DNA of 64,000 bases from Paenibacillus piscarius (GTDB lineage Bacteria > Bacillota > Bacilli > Paenibacillales > Paenibacillaceae): positions 62,001 to 126,000 of the forward strand of contig NZ_JAIEUI010000012.1 in assembly GCF_022234545.1 (NCBI RefSeq), read 5' to 3'. The notes beneath the pieces were generated by a model. That model was not told the origin of the DNA, did not search any database, and saw only the letters and a list, made by a program, of their open reading frames with translations. The position numbers and the translations under genes were made by a program. Shown one piece after another: positions 33,282 through 43,467 of this stretch (position 1 is its first letter; each line of letters starts with the position of its first letter).

Positions 33282-33944
33282 TCAGACAGAGGCAAAGAAT
33301 TCCTGCAATGCGGATACACTGAGCTGCTTCAGGGAAGGGACGACGAGCGTCGCTTCGCCAAGCGTCCCGGGCGAGCCGATACCGACACTGCGCATACCGG
33401 CGCGGGAAGCAGCCAGGATACCGGCGGCGGCATCCTCGAAGACGACGCAGTGTGCGGGGGCCGTATCCAGTGCCTGCGCTCCGAGCAGGAAGACCTCAGG
33501 GTCCGGCTTGGCAGCACTGGTATGTGTGCCGTCGATGATGGCATCGAAGTAGGGCGTGAGGCCGGTGTTATCCAGGATGGTCATCGCATTCTTGCTGGCA
33601 GAGCCGAGCGCCACCTTGATGCCCTGCGCCCGGCATTCCTTCAGGAAGTCCAGGGCGCCCGGCAGGATCTCCGAGCTGTCCATCTTGGCGATATACTCGA
33701 CATAGCGGCTATTCTTCTGCTCCGCCAGCCGGGCTTTCTCCTCTTCGTCCAGCTCGATGCCGCCGATCTCCAGCAGAATATTCAGCGACGCGGCCCGGCT
33801 GACGCCCTTAAGCCGTTCATTATCCTGCTCAGTGAAGTCAAATCCCAGCGATTCGGCCAGCTCTTTCCAGGCGATATAATGATAGCGGGCCGTGTCCACG
33901 AGAACGCCATCCAGATCGAACAGGCAGGCTTTTATTTCAGACAT
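33282..33944 (-). CDS. pgmB: Beta-phosphoglucomutase
   Basis: 220 residues, HAD-type. Motif I LFDLDGVLVDTARYHYIAWKEL has nucleophile Asp 10 and acid/base Asp 12, followed by the helical cap with KGVSRAASLNILLEIGG, then VALGSASKNAMTIL (motif II), KPDPEVFLLGAQAL (motif III) and VVFEDAAAGILAASRAGM (motif IV). This composition is specific to beta-phosphoglucomutase, which converts beta-glucose-1-phosphate from maltose phosphorylase to glucose-6-phosphate. ATG 33944 has AGGAGG seven bases upstream. A LacI-type operator (34043) lies about 100 bp upstream. The leader shares ACTTTGTAGGAGGA with the neopullulanase gene. Confidence 0.95.
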   Translation of the reverse strand: MSEIKACLFDLDGVLVDTARYHYIAWKELAESLGFDFTEQDNERLKGVSRAASLNILLEIGGIELDEEEKARLAEQKNSRYVEYIAKMDSSEILPGALDFLKECRAQGIKVALGSASKNAMTILDNTGLTPYFDAIIDGTHTSAAKPDPEVFLLGAQALDTAPAHCVVFEDAAAGILAASRAGMRSVGIGSPGTLGEATLVVPSLKQLSVSALQEFFASV

Positions 33945-34042
33945 GGTTGTTCCTCCTACAAAGTAATAGTGAATCAATATATGTGGACATCGCCTCAGAG
34001 GGGCGGAATTCCTGCAGCTTATACAGCCTACTGAACATTAGC

Positions 34043-34059
34043 GCAAACGTTTGAACAAA
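34043..34059 (-). promoter_or_regulatory. LacI-family operator upstream of pgmB
   Basis: GCAAACGTTTGAACAAA resembles the operator at 35523 (GCAAACGTTTGCGCAAA) in 15 of 17 positions. It lies about 100 bp upstream of the pgmB start and 56 bp past the stop of the LacI-type gene, so it most likely controls pgmB. Confidence 0.6.
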
Positions 34060-34114
34060 TTGCGAAAAAATAAATGAAGCACCGTAAGCTTCATTCATCT
34101 TTCCTGTTCCTGTC

Positions 34115-35149
34115 TTATTTCCCCGGGGAATACATCGAGGACTCGCGGACGATCAGGCGGTGGGGGATAACAAAACGGTTCGTATATCCGTCCTGGTTCT
34201 CCGGCTTCTGAATACTCTGAATCAGTACCTGCGATGCGGTGTAGCCCAGATGATAAATCCCGATATCAATGCTGCTGATCGGGGGACTGGACAATTCGGA
34301 CAGCGGGATGTTGTTGAAGCTGACAATCGCCAGATCCTCCGGCACCTTGTACTTCAGCTCATTCAGCCCGCGTAATACGCCGAAGGAGACCATATCATCC
34401 ACTGCAACAAGCGCGGTTGGCCGGTTCGGGAGATTCATGAAGAAGGACATGGCCCGGTATCCGCTGTCCTGCAGGAATTCGCCTTCGACAATCCATTCCT
34501 CGCGCATCTCCAGACCCTTGCTCTGCATCGCCTTGCGGTAACCCTCCAGACGGTCGCGCGATACGATCAGGTTCGGCGGTCCGCTGACGAAGCCGATGCG
34601 CTCATGTCCCATCGCAATGAGATGGTTCGTCGCATCAAAGGCCGCCATGACATTATCGTTATCCACCGAGAGGATATCCTCATAACGGTCGCTTCGTCCT
34701 ACCAGCACAAACGGATAATCACCTGCCTGGAGAAAATCAATGACCGCATCGTCCTTACGTGAGTATAGCAGAATTACACCGTCTACCCGGCGTCCCTTGA
34801 GCAGGCGGGAGACCGCTTCCAGCTCCTCCTTCTCATTGGCGCCCGAGCTGATCAGCACATCGTAGCCGGAGCGGCTGGACTGGGTGACGATCCCGCGGAT
34901 CAGTTCCATGAAGAACAGGTTAGAGAACAGCTCCTCTGCAGGCTTCGGAAGAATGATGCAGATGCTGTTCGTTGTTTTGGAAACCAGACTCTTGGCCATC
35001 ATGTTCGGGGTGTAGCCCATTTCTTCCATAATCAATTTGACCTTGCGGGAAGTTTCCAAGCTGATTCTGGGATGGCCTGACAACACCCTGGACACCGTGG
35101 AGGGCGAGACCCCCGCTTTTCTGGCTACGTCCTTAATGGTAACTGTCAT
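34115..35149 (-). CDS. malR: LacI-family maltose-locus repressor (MalR-like)
   Basis: 344 residues. N-terminal LacI helix-turn-helix TIKDVARKAGVSPSTVSRVL with hinge helix PNMMAKSLVSKTTN. The periplasmic-binding-like core has VDGVILLYSRKDDAVIDFL, GHERIGFVSGPP, DDMVSFGVLRGL and LAIVSFNNIPLSELSSPPISS. Location within the maltodextrin locus and presence of repeated LacI-type operators in front of pgmB, the amylopullulanase gene and malE support a MalR role. Its own upstream region has half an operator (GCAAACGGTT near 35165-35175). AGGAGG is five bases before ATG 35149. CcpA-like global function is unlikely given the context, but the ligand is not readable. Confidence 0.88.
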   Translation of the reverse strand: MTVTIKDVARKAGVSPSTVSRVLSGHPRISLETSRKVKLIMEEMGYTPNMMAKSLVSKTTNSICIILPKPAEELFSNLFFMELIRGIVTQSSRSGYDVLISSGANEKEELEAVSRLLKGRRVDGVILLYSRKDDAVIDFLQAGDYPFVLVGRSDRYEDILSVDNDNVMAAFDATNHLIAMGHERIGFVSGPPNLIVSRDRLEGYRKAMQSKGLEMREEWIVEGEFLQDSGYRAMSFFMNLPNRPTALVAVDDMVSFGVLRGLNELKYKVPEDLAIVSFNNIPLSELSSPPISSIDIGIYHLGYTASQVLIQSIQKPENQDGYTNRFVIPHRLIVRESSMYSPGK

Positions 35150-35391
35150 AGAAACCTCCTAATGGAACCGTTTGCTTTACACAGTAATATTAATCGAAGT
35201 GCTGATGATTGTAAATAGAGAAACCCTGAACAAGGCATAATTCCGGCGAAAACCAGGCTATCTTCCCTAGAGGCTGGCGTTAGGGCGGCAGCGGGCTGCG
35301 TATAAGAATGTGCGCAAATTTGTGCAATTTTTAAAGTAATGGTGTGCAAATCAAGCAAATGGCGGGCTTCACAGTCCTCTTAAAATAGTTG

Positions 35392-35421
35392 TTGACAGTT
35401 GCTTTTCTGATGACTTAGTAT
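35392..35421 (+). promoter_or_regulatory. SigA-type promoter of the amylopullulanase gene
   Basis: -35 TTGACA (35392-35397), 18-bp spacer, -10 TAGTAT (35416-35421). The predicted start near 35428 gives a leader of about 160 nt. The sequence 35176-35391 shows no other recognisable feature. Confidence 0.65.
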
Positions 35422-35435
35422 GTTAACGAATTGTA

Positions 35436-35449
35436 GCAAGCGTTTACAA
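35436..35449 (+). promoter_or_regulatory. cre/LacI-type operator just after the amylopullulanase transcription start
   Basis: GCAAGCGTTTACA preceded by A fits the CcpA cre consensus (TGNAARCGNWWNCA) at 13 of 14 positions. Its place just downstream of the predicted +1 would block initiation or early elongation. The local LacI-family protein could also use it. Confidence 0.5.
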
Positions 35450-35522
35450 AAGCTGATTTCATGCAGAATTCCGAATATGTGACCGTTCAGGTCCACAAGG
35501 GAAGTTCTTTGATGGCATTTTT

Positions 35523-35539
35523 GCAAACGTTTGCGCAAA
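35523..35539 (+). promoter_or_regulatory. Palindromic LacI-family operator before the amylopullulanase gene
   Basis: GCAAACGTTTGC is a perfect 12-bp palindrome, extended by GCAAA to match the sites at 34043 and 45762. It lies 51 bp before ATG 35590, well inside the leader. Confidence 0.65.
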
Positions 35540-35589
35540 TTGTAGCCTGGTTGAAATATCATTAACACTAATGGGGGGGATTAACGAAC

Positions 35590-38500
35590 ATGAGATTTGC
35601 TGTGCGGGTTAAGAAAATATTTACCGTCCTGATGGTTCTTGCTCTCATCGGCTCCGGCCTCGGCGTCGGTCCGGCCAGAGTAAGCGCTGCGGCGGTGAAG
35701 GCGGTACTTGTAGGCGATCTGCAGACGAAGTTCGCCGGGCTGGACCCGGCGGAGACGAAGGATTGGAACGAGACCTCGACGGTAACGGAGATGACTTATA
35801 AGGGAGCAGGCTTGTACATATTCACGGGCACACTGCCCAAGGGAACGTATGAATACAAGATAGCTCTTAACGATAGCTGGACCGAGAGCTATGGCTCAGG
35901 TAACTATACGAATCCTGCCGGCGGGGATGCCGGGGGGAATATCCGGATTTCCTTAGCGGAGGAGACCCGTGTAACCTTTTATTATAATGACCTGACTAAG
36001 GCTATCGCGGATTCGACGTATTATTCCCCGGTAGCCCCGGAGCGCCTGCCGCGGGTCATCGGCAATCTGCAGACGGCGCTGGGCGATCCGGCTGACCACT
36101 CTCCGGCGGAGGCAGGGACGCTGCTTCATGATGCAGATCTGGACGGAGTGTACGAGCAGACTGCGCTGCTGCCTGAGGGTGAATATACCTATCAGATTTA
36201 TCTTCCGGGTGCAGAATCTTCCGAAGGAACAGCTTATCCGGAAACTGCCCGGGAGCTCAAGCTGCCTGCGAAGCTTCCGGTAACGTTCCAATATAACGCA
36301 GCGGATCATAGTGTCTCAGCAATGTACAATGCTCCTGGCGGTCCGGGTGAGGTGCAGCCGGTTCCGGCGGGGCACCTGCGGGTTCATTACCAGCGTGCGG
36401 ACGGCAATTATGCCGATCTGGGCTTGTGGACCTGGGGCGATGTCGCTTCCCCATCTGCGAATTGGCCGAAGGGTGCGGTTCCCTTCCCGGCGGGACAGGC
36501 GGATGCCTACGGCGCTTATGTCGATCTGCCCGTTAAAGAAGGAGCTAAATCAGTCTCTTTCCTGGTGGTTAACCGCATCAGCGGCGTCAAGGAGATGGAG
36601 AACGGGGATAAGACCTTCCTGATCGGCACACCAGAGACCAATGAGGTCTGGATCAAGGAAGGCTCCAATCTGACGACACCTTACGAGCCTGTCTCACTCC
36701 CGGAGAATACGGTGCGGATTCACTATTCGCGTGCGGATAATAATGAGAGCCAGTACGGCCTGTGGCTGTGGGATGATGTAGCCTCCCCGTCCGAAGGCTG
36801 GCCTAAGGGAGCGACTCCGTTTGCACCAGAGCATAAGGATGCTTATGGAGCTTACGCCGACATCCCGCTCAAGGAGAACGCCAAGGCGATCAGCTTTATC
36901 GTCATGAAGCCTGCTAACGGTGACAAGGACGGTCCGGCGGGCAATGAGAATAAAAGCTTTGCTTTTCTGGACCGCTACAATCAGCTATGGGTGAAGGAGA
37001 ACGATCCGAACGTCTACACCTCCCCGTTCGGCGAGACGCCGGTCGGCCTGTTGTCTGCGGAGGTGCTGTCTGCCAGCAAGCTGGTGCTGGGCTTCACCAT
37101 GACGGACGGGCTGGACCCGGCTGCGCTGAAGAGCGCCATTTCCGTGAAGGACGCGGAAGGGACGGCCATTCCGGTCACGGCAGTGACGATTACGGGTGCA
37201 GGCACTCTGGAGGTGGCTACCGGTGCTTTTGACCTGGGCAAGATTCCGCTCAGTGTAACTTACGCCGGCAAAACGGTATCCGCTTCCACCGGCTGGAGAA
37301 TGCTCGATGAGATGTACAATTACACCGGCGATGATCTGGGTGCCACGTACCATCAGGAGGATCATTCGGCAACGCTGAAGCTGTGGGCGCCGAAGGCAAG
37401 CTCAGTGACTGCTGTGGTGTACGATGCAGCGGATGCTGACCGCACGGTTGGCCGTGTGGAGCTGACCCTTGGAGAGAAGGGGGTCTGGTCGGCCCGGCTG
37501 AGCGCCGCTGATCTCGCAGGTGCACCCGGTGACGGGGATGTGAGAGGCTTCTACTACCAGTATGAGGTCACGAATGATTCGGTTACCCGGCAGGTGCTTG
37601 ATCCTTATGCCAAGTCGATGGCCGTGTTCACTGTGAATACAGCAGGGGAAGCAGGTGCTGGCGGCGATACGGTCGGTAAGGCGGCCATTGTTGATCTCAG
37701 CACAACGAATCCGCCAGATTTCAAGGCGGCTGATATTCCCGGCTATGAGGAGCGCGAGGATGCGGTGATCTATGAGGCCCATATCCGGGACTTCACCTCT
37801 GACCCTGCGATTCAGTCCAGTCTGGGCGGGGAGCGTTGGGGGTCTTATGCCGCTTTTGCGAAGAAGCTGGATTATATCAAGTCCCTTGGAGTGACCCATA
37901 TTCAGCTGCTGCCGGTCATGGCCTGGTATTACGGGGATGAGACGCGGATGGATGAGCGGGAGCTGGATTACTCGGCCCAGGGCAATGAATACAACTGGGG
38001 GTATGATCCGCACAGCTATTTCTCCCCGGATGGGGCATATTCCCAGCGTCCGGCTGACCCCGAGGCGCGGATCAGAGAGCTGAAGGGCCTGATCGACGCG
38101 GTGCATGAGGCCGGAATGGGCGTTATTCTTGACGTGGTCTACACCCATATGGCCAAGAAGGAATTGCTGAACGATATTGTGCCCGGGTATTATGCCTTCC
38201 AGGACGCGCACGGCAACTTCATCGGCGGCTTCGGCAACAACCTGGCAACCAGCCACAAGATGGCTGAGAAGCTGATGGTGGATTCCGTGAAGTACTGGTT
38301 CGGGGAGTATAAAATCGACGGGATGCGCTGGGACATGATGGGCGACGCGACGGCAGATTCAGTCCAGGCGGCTTATGACGCTGCGGCGGCCATCAATCCG
38401 AAGGCTCTGTTCATCGGCGAAGGCTGGATTACCTTCGGGGGAGATGCCGGTGAGCCTGAGCTTAAGGGGCAGGGGGCCGACCAGAAGTGGATGGACAAAA

Positions 38501-41500
38501 CGGACAGCGTCGGCGTGTTCTCCGACGAATTCCGCAATGAGCTGAAATCGGGCTTCGGCTCGGAGGGAGAGCCGCGCTTCATTACCGGCGGCGCGCGCGA
38601 GCTGAACACGATCCTGAACAATATCAAGGCCCAGCCCTCCAATGTTCCGGCGGATGATCCGGGTGATATGGTGCCTTATATTGAGGCGCATGACAATCTG
38701 ACACTTCACGATGTGATTGCCTTAACGCTCCGTAAGAATCCGCAGATTGCGGAGAATGAGCTGGAGATCCAGCAGCGGATCAGGCTCGGCAATCTGCTGC
38801 TGCTGACCTCGCAGGGCACGGCCTTCCTCCATGCCGGACAGGAATACGGGCGCACGAAGCAGTGGATGGCGGCAGGGGTTCCCGAGCAGAAATATACCGA
38901 GGTCCGGGATGCCGGGGACCAGTCGGTCAGTTATTTCATCCACGATTCCTACGATTCGTCGGATAGCGTCAATCAGTTCGACTGGGCCGCAGCAACGGAT
39001 GCAGTGAAGCATCCGGTGCAGAATGAGACCAGAGCCTATACGGCGGGACTGATTCAGCTCCGGAAATCGACCAACGCCTTCCGGCTGGGCGATAAAGGGC
39101 TGGTGGATGCCAACGTCAAGCTGGTCCAGGCCCCGGAAATGAAGGCGCAGGATCTGGTGATCGGCTATTCAAGTAAGGCTACGGATGGAACGGGGATCTA
39201 TTATGTTTTCATGAATGGCGACAGTAAGGCCAGAACGCTGACCTTACCGGAGGATCTGTCCGGGGCAGAGGTTGTGGCTGACAGTGACCAGGCTGGTACG
39301 GCGGCGATTGCTCCGGTAGAGCAGAGCGGCTTCCGCCTGAGCGCTGAAGCAATTACACTCGATCCGCTTACCTCGGTGATCCTGCGCAAGGAGGCAGCGG
39401 CAGCTGTATTGACCAAGCTTGCCGCTGACAAATCGGCCTATTCGCTTCAGGCAGGCGGCACGCATCAGGCCGCAGTTACCGCCACCTACGATGACGGGGC
39501 TTCAAGCAATGTGACCGCCAAGGCGCAGTATGTATCGGATAAGCCGGAGATTGTCACGGTTACCGGCAAAGGACTGATCAAGGGACTGAAGGCGGGTACC
39601 GCTAATGTAACGATTACGTATGGCGGCTTGTCCGTACAAGTCACGGTTGAAGTCGCAGCGAAGCCAGCGGACAATAAACGGTATGTGCAGTTCACCTACA
39701 CCCGTCCGGACAAGGACTACAAGGATTGGAGCGTATGGCTCTGGTATACCGGGGCTGTTGACGGTGAGGTCAAGCTGCCTGAGCCGGAAGAGGGTTCCGC
39801 AAGCTCCAGCGTGCTGATCGAGGTGGGTAAGGAGGCCACGCGGGTAGGCTTCGTGCTGATTAAGGGTCTGGACTGGTCGGTGAACAAACAGGATATTGCG
39901 GAGGACCGCTATATCGATTTGGCACCGGGTGAGCTTTTCACCAAAGTCTATGTCACCAGCATGGTTCAGAAGCTTGACGTTATGCCGGCGGTCCGTGGTC
40001 CGCTCCTGCAAGGAGAAGCTGTAACGTTCCTCTACCGGGATGACGAGCTGTTCCGCAGCGGGGATATGTCTGCCATTACGGAGATGAAGGTGAAGGTGAA
40101 CGGAACCGAATATCCGATGATGTATGACCCGGCCAAGGAGTGGTTCAGCTACCGGCTGGAAGGACTTCAGGAGGGCGAGTATAAATATAGCTTCCTGGTG
40201 ACCCGGGATGGCGTAACCCGCGAGCTGACGGACCCGCACAATACGGTGGACGGCGAATCGGTGGTCCGCTACCACAAGCCGGAGGTGCAGATTACAGCAG
40301 AAGTCAGCCCGCCTGCGGTGAACTTCAATGAGAACGCTGTGATTACGGTAAAAGCAGCCTCTGCTGAGGAAGTGTCCTACACGGATGCTTATCTGGATCT
40401 TACAGAGCTGGGCGGACCTTCCAAGGTCAAGCTTGATACCGGACTGATGCAGCAGACCGTGCCGGTGAAGCAGGATGTAACGGCGGGACGCAAGAGCATT
40501 CCGGTGGTCCTGGTGGACCAGTACGGCAATGCGCACCGGCAGACGGCTGAGATAGAGGTTAAGGCGAGAACCTACAGCGGTGCCAAGACGGATTTTGACT
40601 GGGATGAGGCGCGGATCTACTTCGCACTGACCGACCGCTTCAAGGACGGCGACCCTGAGAACAATGAGAATGTGGACACGACCCATCCTGAAGCCTACCA
40701 CGGCGGCGATTTCAGAGGGATGATCGACAATCTGGATTACCTGCAGGAGCTGGGCATTAATACACTCTGGATTACGCCGGTTGTCGATAATATCGATTTC
40801 AACCAGGGGGCCAGCTTCGGCGGCAAGCAGTATGCCTATCACGGGTATTGGGCCAAGGATTTCACGAAGCTTGATGAGCATCTGGGCGACATGGACACCT
40901 TCAAGGAGCTGATTGACAAGGCGCATGACCGGGGCATCAAAATCATGGTTGATATCGTGCTCAATCATACCGGCTACGGGCTGAAGGAGAGCGACGAGCA
41001 GCCTGGAGTGACGGCCGGGGATAAGGCGCGCTTCGCAGGAATGCTGCGCACAGACGGAGTACAGGCAGACAAGGATGTCATCAAAGGCGAGCTGAGCGGG
41101 CTGCCGGACTTCCGCACCGAAGATCCTGCGGTCCGCGAGAAGCTGATCGCCTGGCAGACCGGCTGGCTGGACAATGCGCGGACAGAACGCGGAGATACGA
41201 TTGACTACTTCCGGGTAGATACGGTGAAGCATGTGGAGGATACAACCTGGAAAGCGTTCAAGAACGCGCTGACCACGATCGATCCGGGCTTCAAGCTGGT
41301 GGGCGAATACTTTGGCGGAACCGCCGATAATGACGGCGGAACGCTGGAGAGCGGCCAGATGGACGGGCTGCTGGACTTCGGCTTCAAGGAACAGGCGAAG
41401 CGGTTCACCGGCGGGTCCATTACCGCTGTCGATGCCTATCTCCAGGAGCGTGAAGCGAAGATCAGCAACACCCGCATGATGGCGCAGTTCCTGAGCAGCC

Positions 41501-43269
41501 ACGATGAGGACGGGTTCCTGTCCGAGTATGTGGACGGGGACAAGGGCAAGCTCAAGGTGGCCGCTGCCCTGCAGATTACAGCCAAGGGCCAGCCTGTCAT
41601 CTATTACGGCGAGGAGCTGGGCCGTTCAGGCAAGAATGCAGGCAATATGGCCGAGGGCGAATTCAGCGGGAACCGCGGCGATATGCCATGGGATCAGCTG
41701 GACGCGGAACAGGAGCTTCACGATCATTACAAGAAGCTGCTGAACATCCGTGCGGAATACTCGGACGTGTATGCCAGAGGAACCCGCAGCTGGCTGGCGG
41801 GAACCGATGAATCCGGGTATCTGGCCTTTAACAAGCAATACGGCCAAACCAATATTGTGACAATTATCAACAGCAAGGCGGAAGGGCAGAAGGTGGAGAT
41901 TCCTGTTCCGTATGCTCCTCTGTCAGCCGTGACGGATGAATACAGCGGCAAGGAGTACGCGGTGTCTGCTGCCGGGAAGGTCGTCATTGATCTGCCGGGC
42001 AGAGATGATGGCGGGACAGTCATTCTGGCGGTGAAGTCTGAGGTGGTAGTTCCGACGCCAACACCAACGCCAGTGCCGACAGAGATGCCGGCAGCAACGC
42101 CGGCGCCGGGTGGAGAAACCGGTGGAACTCCGGCAGTTACTCCGGTTCCAAGCGCTGCAGTCGTTCCGGTCGATATCCAGGAGATTACTGAGGCACAGCT
42201 CAAGGCTGCCACGGATGGCCGGGTGGAGCTGCGTCTGGAGCCGGGTAAAACAGCGGTGCTGCTGCCCCTCCAGGCAGGCAGCTTACTGGGCATGAATGAA
42301 CTGATTATTCACTCGGCGGGGCTGTCAGTTACGCTCCCGGGTGCGGTGCTTAACGCCATGGTTAAGGAGGCAGACGCTGGAAGTGCGCGAATCCTGCTGG
42401 AGCTTCGTCCGCTTGGCCAGGATGCAGTGCAGGAAGCAGTGCGTGGTCTGAGTAAGGAGAATAGGACAGTAACTGCGGCGTCAGGAATCTATGAGCTTAA
42501 GCTGCAACTGGTCAAGCAGGACGGCACACGTCTGCCGGTTAGCTCATTCAAGCAGCCGGTAACCTTAATGATGAAGCCTGCAGGCCAGCCGGTGAAGGAT
42601 TGGACAGGTATGTTCGGTTTGGGATACAGCGGTGAGCTGCAGTATATGGGAGGAGCAGTCCAGGCGGACGGTTCCTACACAGCAGCAGCTGTGCAACCCG
42701 GCAGGTATGCCGTGCTTGAGGTGCATACTGTATTCAAGGATGTGCCGGCTGCCCACTGGGCTTCTGCCGCAGTTACCTCGCTGGCTGCGAAGCAAGTCGT
42801 TCCCGGAGTGAGTGCTGCCGCCTTTGAACCGGCGCGGATGGTGACGCGTGCAGAATTCACGGCACTGCTGATGCGGGCGCTCGGGCAGTCTGGTGAAGGG
42901 CAAACCCCGTTCACCGATGTCCGGCCTGGTGCATGGTATGCCCAATACGTGCAGGCAGCCGCAAGCCTGGGCATTGTCCAGGGGCGCAGCAGCAGCCTCT
43001 TTGCACCGGATGCGGCCATCAGCCGGGAGGAGATGGCGGTTATGGCCGTCCGCGCCCTGGAGTTCAAGCAGGGCAAGAAGCTGGTCTCCGCCGGATATCC
43101 AGCAGTGTTCGCAGATGTTTCCGGCATGGGCGAATGGGCGAAGCCTTATGTTGATGCCGCCGCTGCATTGAAGCTCGTAGCAGGCAGAGAACCGGGCCGG
43201 TTTGTTCCGCAGGGACAGCTTACCCGTGCAGAGAGCGCACAGGTGATCTATAATCTGCTCAGTCAGTAA
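35590..43269 (+). CDS. Giant S-layer-anchored dual-catalytic amylopullulanase
   Basis: 2559 residues. Signal peptide to about residue 34. Two X25-type starch modules (about 37-143 and 153-247), two CBM41 repeats (about 261-361 and 375-477, both with a GLW-WDDVASPS-like core) and a CBM48-like lead-in. The type I pullulanase GH13 barrel follows, with YNWGYDP at 801, nucleophile Asp 915 (DGMRWDMMGD), Glu 944 (FIGEGW) and Asp 1035 (EAHDNLTLHD). Then come a Big_2 domain (about 1276-1356), more starch-binding-like beta domains, and an alpha-amylase GH13 barrel (from about 1671) with Asp 1877 (YFRVDTVKH), Glu 1906 (LVGEYFGG) and Asp 1972 (SSHDEDGF). A Thr-Pro linker and three SLH domains (2382, 2441, 2507) end the protein. 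It should debranch and hydrolyse starch at the cell surface. Both active sites look intact. Confidence 0.95.
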   Translation: MRFAVRVKKIFTVLMVLALIGSGLGVGPARVSAAAVKAVLVGDLQTKFAGLDPAETKDWNETSTVTEMTYKGAGLYIFTGTLPKGTYEYKIALNDSWTESYGSGNYTNPAGGDAGGNIRISLAEETRVTFYYNDLTKAIADSTYYSPVAPERLPRVIGNLQTALGDPADHSPAEAGTLLHDADLDGVYEQTALLPEGEYTYQIYLPGAESSEGTAYPETARELKLPAKLPVTFQYNAADHSVSAMYNAPGGPGEVQPVPAGHLRVHYQRADGNYADLGLWTWGDVASPSANWPKGAVPFPAGQADAYGAYVDLPVKEGAKSVSFLVVNRISGVKEMENGDKTFLIGTPETNEVWIKEGSNLTTPYEPVSLPENTVRIHYSRADNNESQYGLWLWDDVASPSEGWPKGATPFAPEHKDAYGAYADIPLKENAKAISFIVMKPANGDKDGPAGNENKSFAFLDRYNQLWVKENDPNVYTSPFGETPVGLLSAEVLSASKLVLGFTMTDGLDPAALKSAISVKDAEGTAIPVTAVTITGAGTLEVATGAFDLGKIPLSVTYAGKTVSASTGWRMLDEMYNYTGDDLGATYHQEDHSATLKLWAPKASSVTAVVYDAADADRTVGRVELTLGEKGVWSARLSAADLAGAPGDGDVRGFYYQYEVTNDSVTRQVLDPYAKSMAVFTVNTAGEAGAGGDTVGKAAIVDLSTTNPPDFKAADIPGYEEREDAVIYEAHIRDFTSDPAIQSSLGGERWGSYAAFAKKLDYIKSLGVTHIQLLPVMAWYYGDETRMDERELDYSAQGNEYNWGYDPHSYFSPDGAYSQRPADPEARIRELKGLIDAVHEAGMGVILDVVYTHMAKKELLNDIVPGYYAFQDAHGNFIGGFGNNLATSHKMAEKLMVDSVKYWFGEYKIDGMRWDMMGDATADSVQAAYDAAAAINPKALFIGEGWITFGGDAGEPELKGQGADQKWMDKTDSVGVFSDEFRNELKSGFGSEGEPRFITGGARELNTILNNIKAQPSNVPADDPGDMVPYIEAHDNLTLHDVIALTLRKNPQIAENELEIQQRIRLGNLLLLTSQGTAFLHAGQEYGRTKQWMAAGVPEQKYTEVRDAGDQSVSYFIHDSYDSSDSVNQFDWAAATDAVKHPVQNETRAYTAGLIQLRKSTNAFRLGDKGLVDANVKLVQAPEMKAQDLVIGYSSKATDGTGIYYVFMNGDSKARTLTLPEDLSGAEVVADSDQAGTAAIAPVEQSGFRLSAEAITLDPLTSVILRKEAAAAVLTKLAADKSAYSLQAGGTHQAAVTATYDDGASSNVTAKAQYVSDKPEIVTVTGKGLIKGLKAGTANVTITYGGLSVQVTVEVAAKPADNKRYVQFTYTRPDKDYKDWSVWLWYTGAVDGEVKLPEPEEGSASSSVLIEVGKEATRVGFVLIKGLDWSVNKQDIAEDRYIDLAPGELFTKVYVTSMVQKLDVMPAVRGPLLQGEAVTFLYRDDELFRSGDMSAITEMKVKVNGTEYPMMYDPAKEWFSYRLEGLQEGEYKYSFLVTRDGVTRELTDPHNTVDGESVVRYHKPEVQITAEVSPPAVNFNENAVITVKAASAEEVSYTDAYLDLTELGGPSKVKLDTGLMQQTVPVKQDVTAGRKSIPVVLVDQYGNAHRQTAEIEVKARTYSGAKTDFDWDEARIYFALTDRFKDGDPENNENVDTTHPEAYHGGDFRGMIDNLDYLQELGINTLWITPVVDNIDFNQGASFGGKQYAYHGYWAKDFTKLDEHLGDMDTFKELIDKAHDRGIKIMVDIVLNHTGYGLKESDEQPGVTAGDKARFAGMLRTDGVQADKDVIKGELSGLPDFRTEDPAVREKLIAWQTGWLDNARTERGDTIDYFRVDTVKHVEDTTWKAFKNALTTIDPGFKLVGEYFGGTADNDGGTLESGQMDGLLDFGFKEQAKRFTGGSITAVDAYLQEREAKISNTRMMAQFLSSHDEDGFLSEYVDGDKGKLKVAAALQITAKGQPVIYYGEELGRSGKNAGNMAEGEFSGNRGDMPWDQLDAEQELHDHYKKLLNIRAEYSDVYARGTRSWLAGTDESGYLAFNKQYGQTNIVTIINSKAEGQKVEIPVPYAPLSAVTDEYSGKEYAVSAAGKVVIDLPGRDDGGTVILAVKSEVVVPTPTPTPVPTEMPAATPAPGGETGGTPAVTPVPSAAVVPVDIQEITEAQLKAATDGRVELRLEPGKTAVLLPLQAGSLLGMNELIIHSAGLSVTLPGAVLNAMVKEADAGSARILLELRPLGQDAVQEAVRGLSKENRTVTAASGIYELKLQLVKQDGTRLPVSSFKQPVTLMMKPAGQPVKDWTGMFGLGYSGELQYMGGAVQADGSYTAAAVQPGRYAVLEVHTVFKDVPAAHWASAAVTSLAAKQVVPGVSAAAFEPARMVTRAEFTALLMRALGQSGEGQTPFTDVRPGAWYAQYVQAAASLGIVQGRSSSLFAPDAAISREEMAVMAVRALEFKQGKKLVSAGYPAVFADVSGMGEWAKPYVDAAAALKLVAGREPGRFVPQGQLTRAESAQVIYNLLSQ

Positions 43270-43298
43270 ATCTGCGCATGTAATCCGGCTTCATAACG

Positions 43299-43350
43299 AA
43301 ACAGGGTATTCCGCCAGCCTGACGGCTGCAGCGGAATACCCTGTTTGTGT
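43299..43350. terminator. Strong terminator after the amylopullulanase gene
   Basis: AAACAGGGTATTCCGC pairs perfectly with GCGGAATACCCTGTTT (16 bp) and is followed by GTGTTG. The stem is flanked by A-runs and T-runs on both strands, so it may also serve the convergent neopullulanase gene. Confidence 0.85.
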
Positions 43351-43467
43351 TGCCTGTGTACAAAGCTGACTCAAAGCGGAAATTCAGAGATAAATGTAAC
43401 TGTGACACGGCAATTCCTCAACAATCTATTGCGTAAAGTAGTCTCGCAAGTCTGATCTGAGGTTCTA

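Noticed and set aside
39502..41502. 666-codon open frame antisense to the amylopullulanase gene
   Set aside because: It has no ribosome site, its composition is that of a shadow (Leu/Arg/His-rich), and the sense strand encodes an intact GH13 protein with all motifs.
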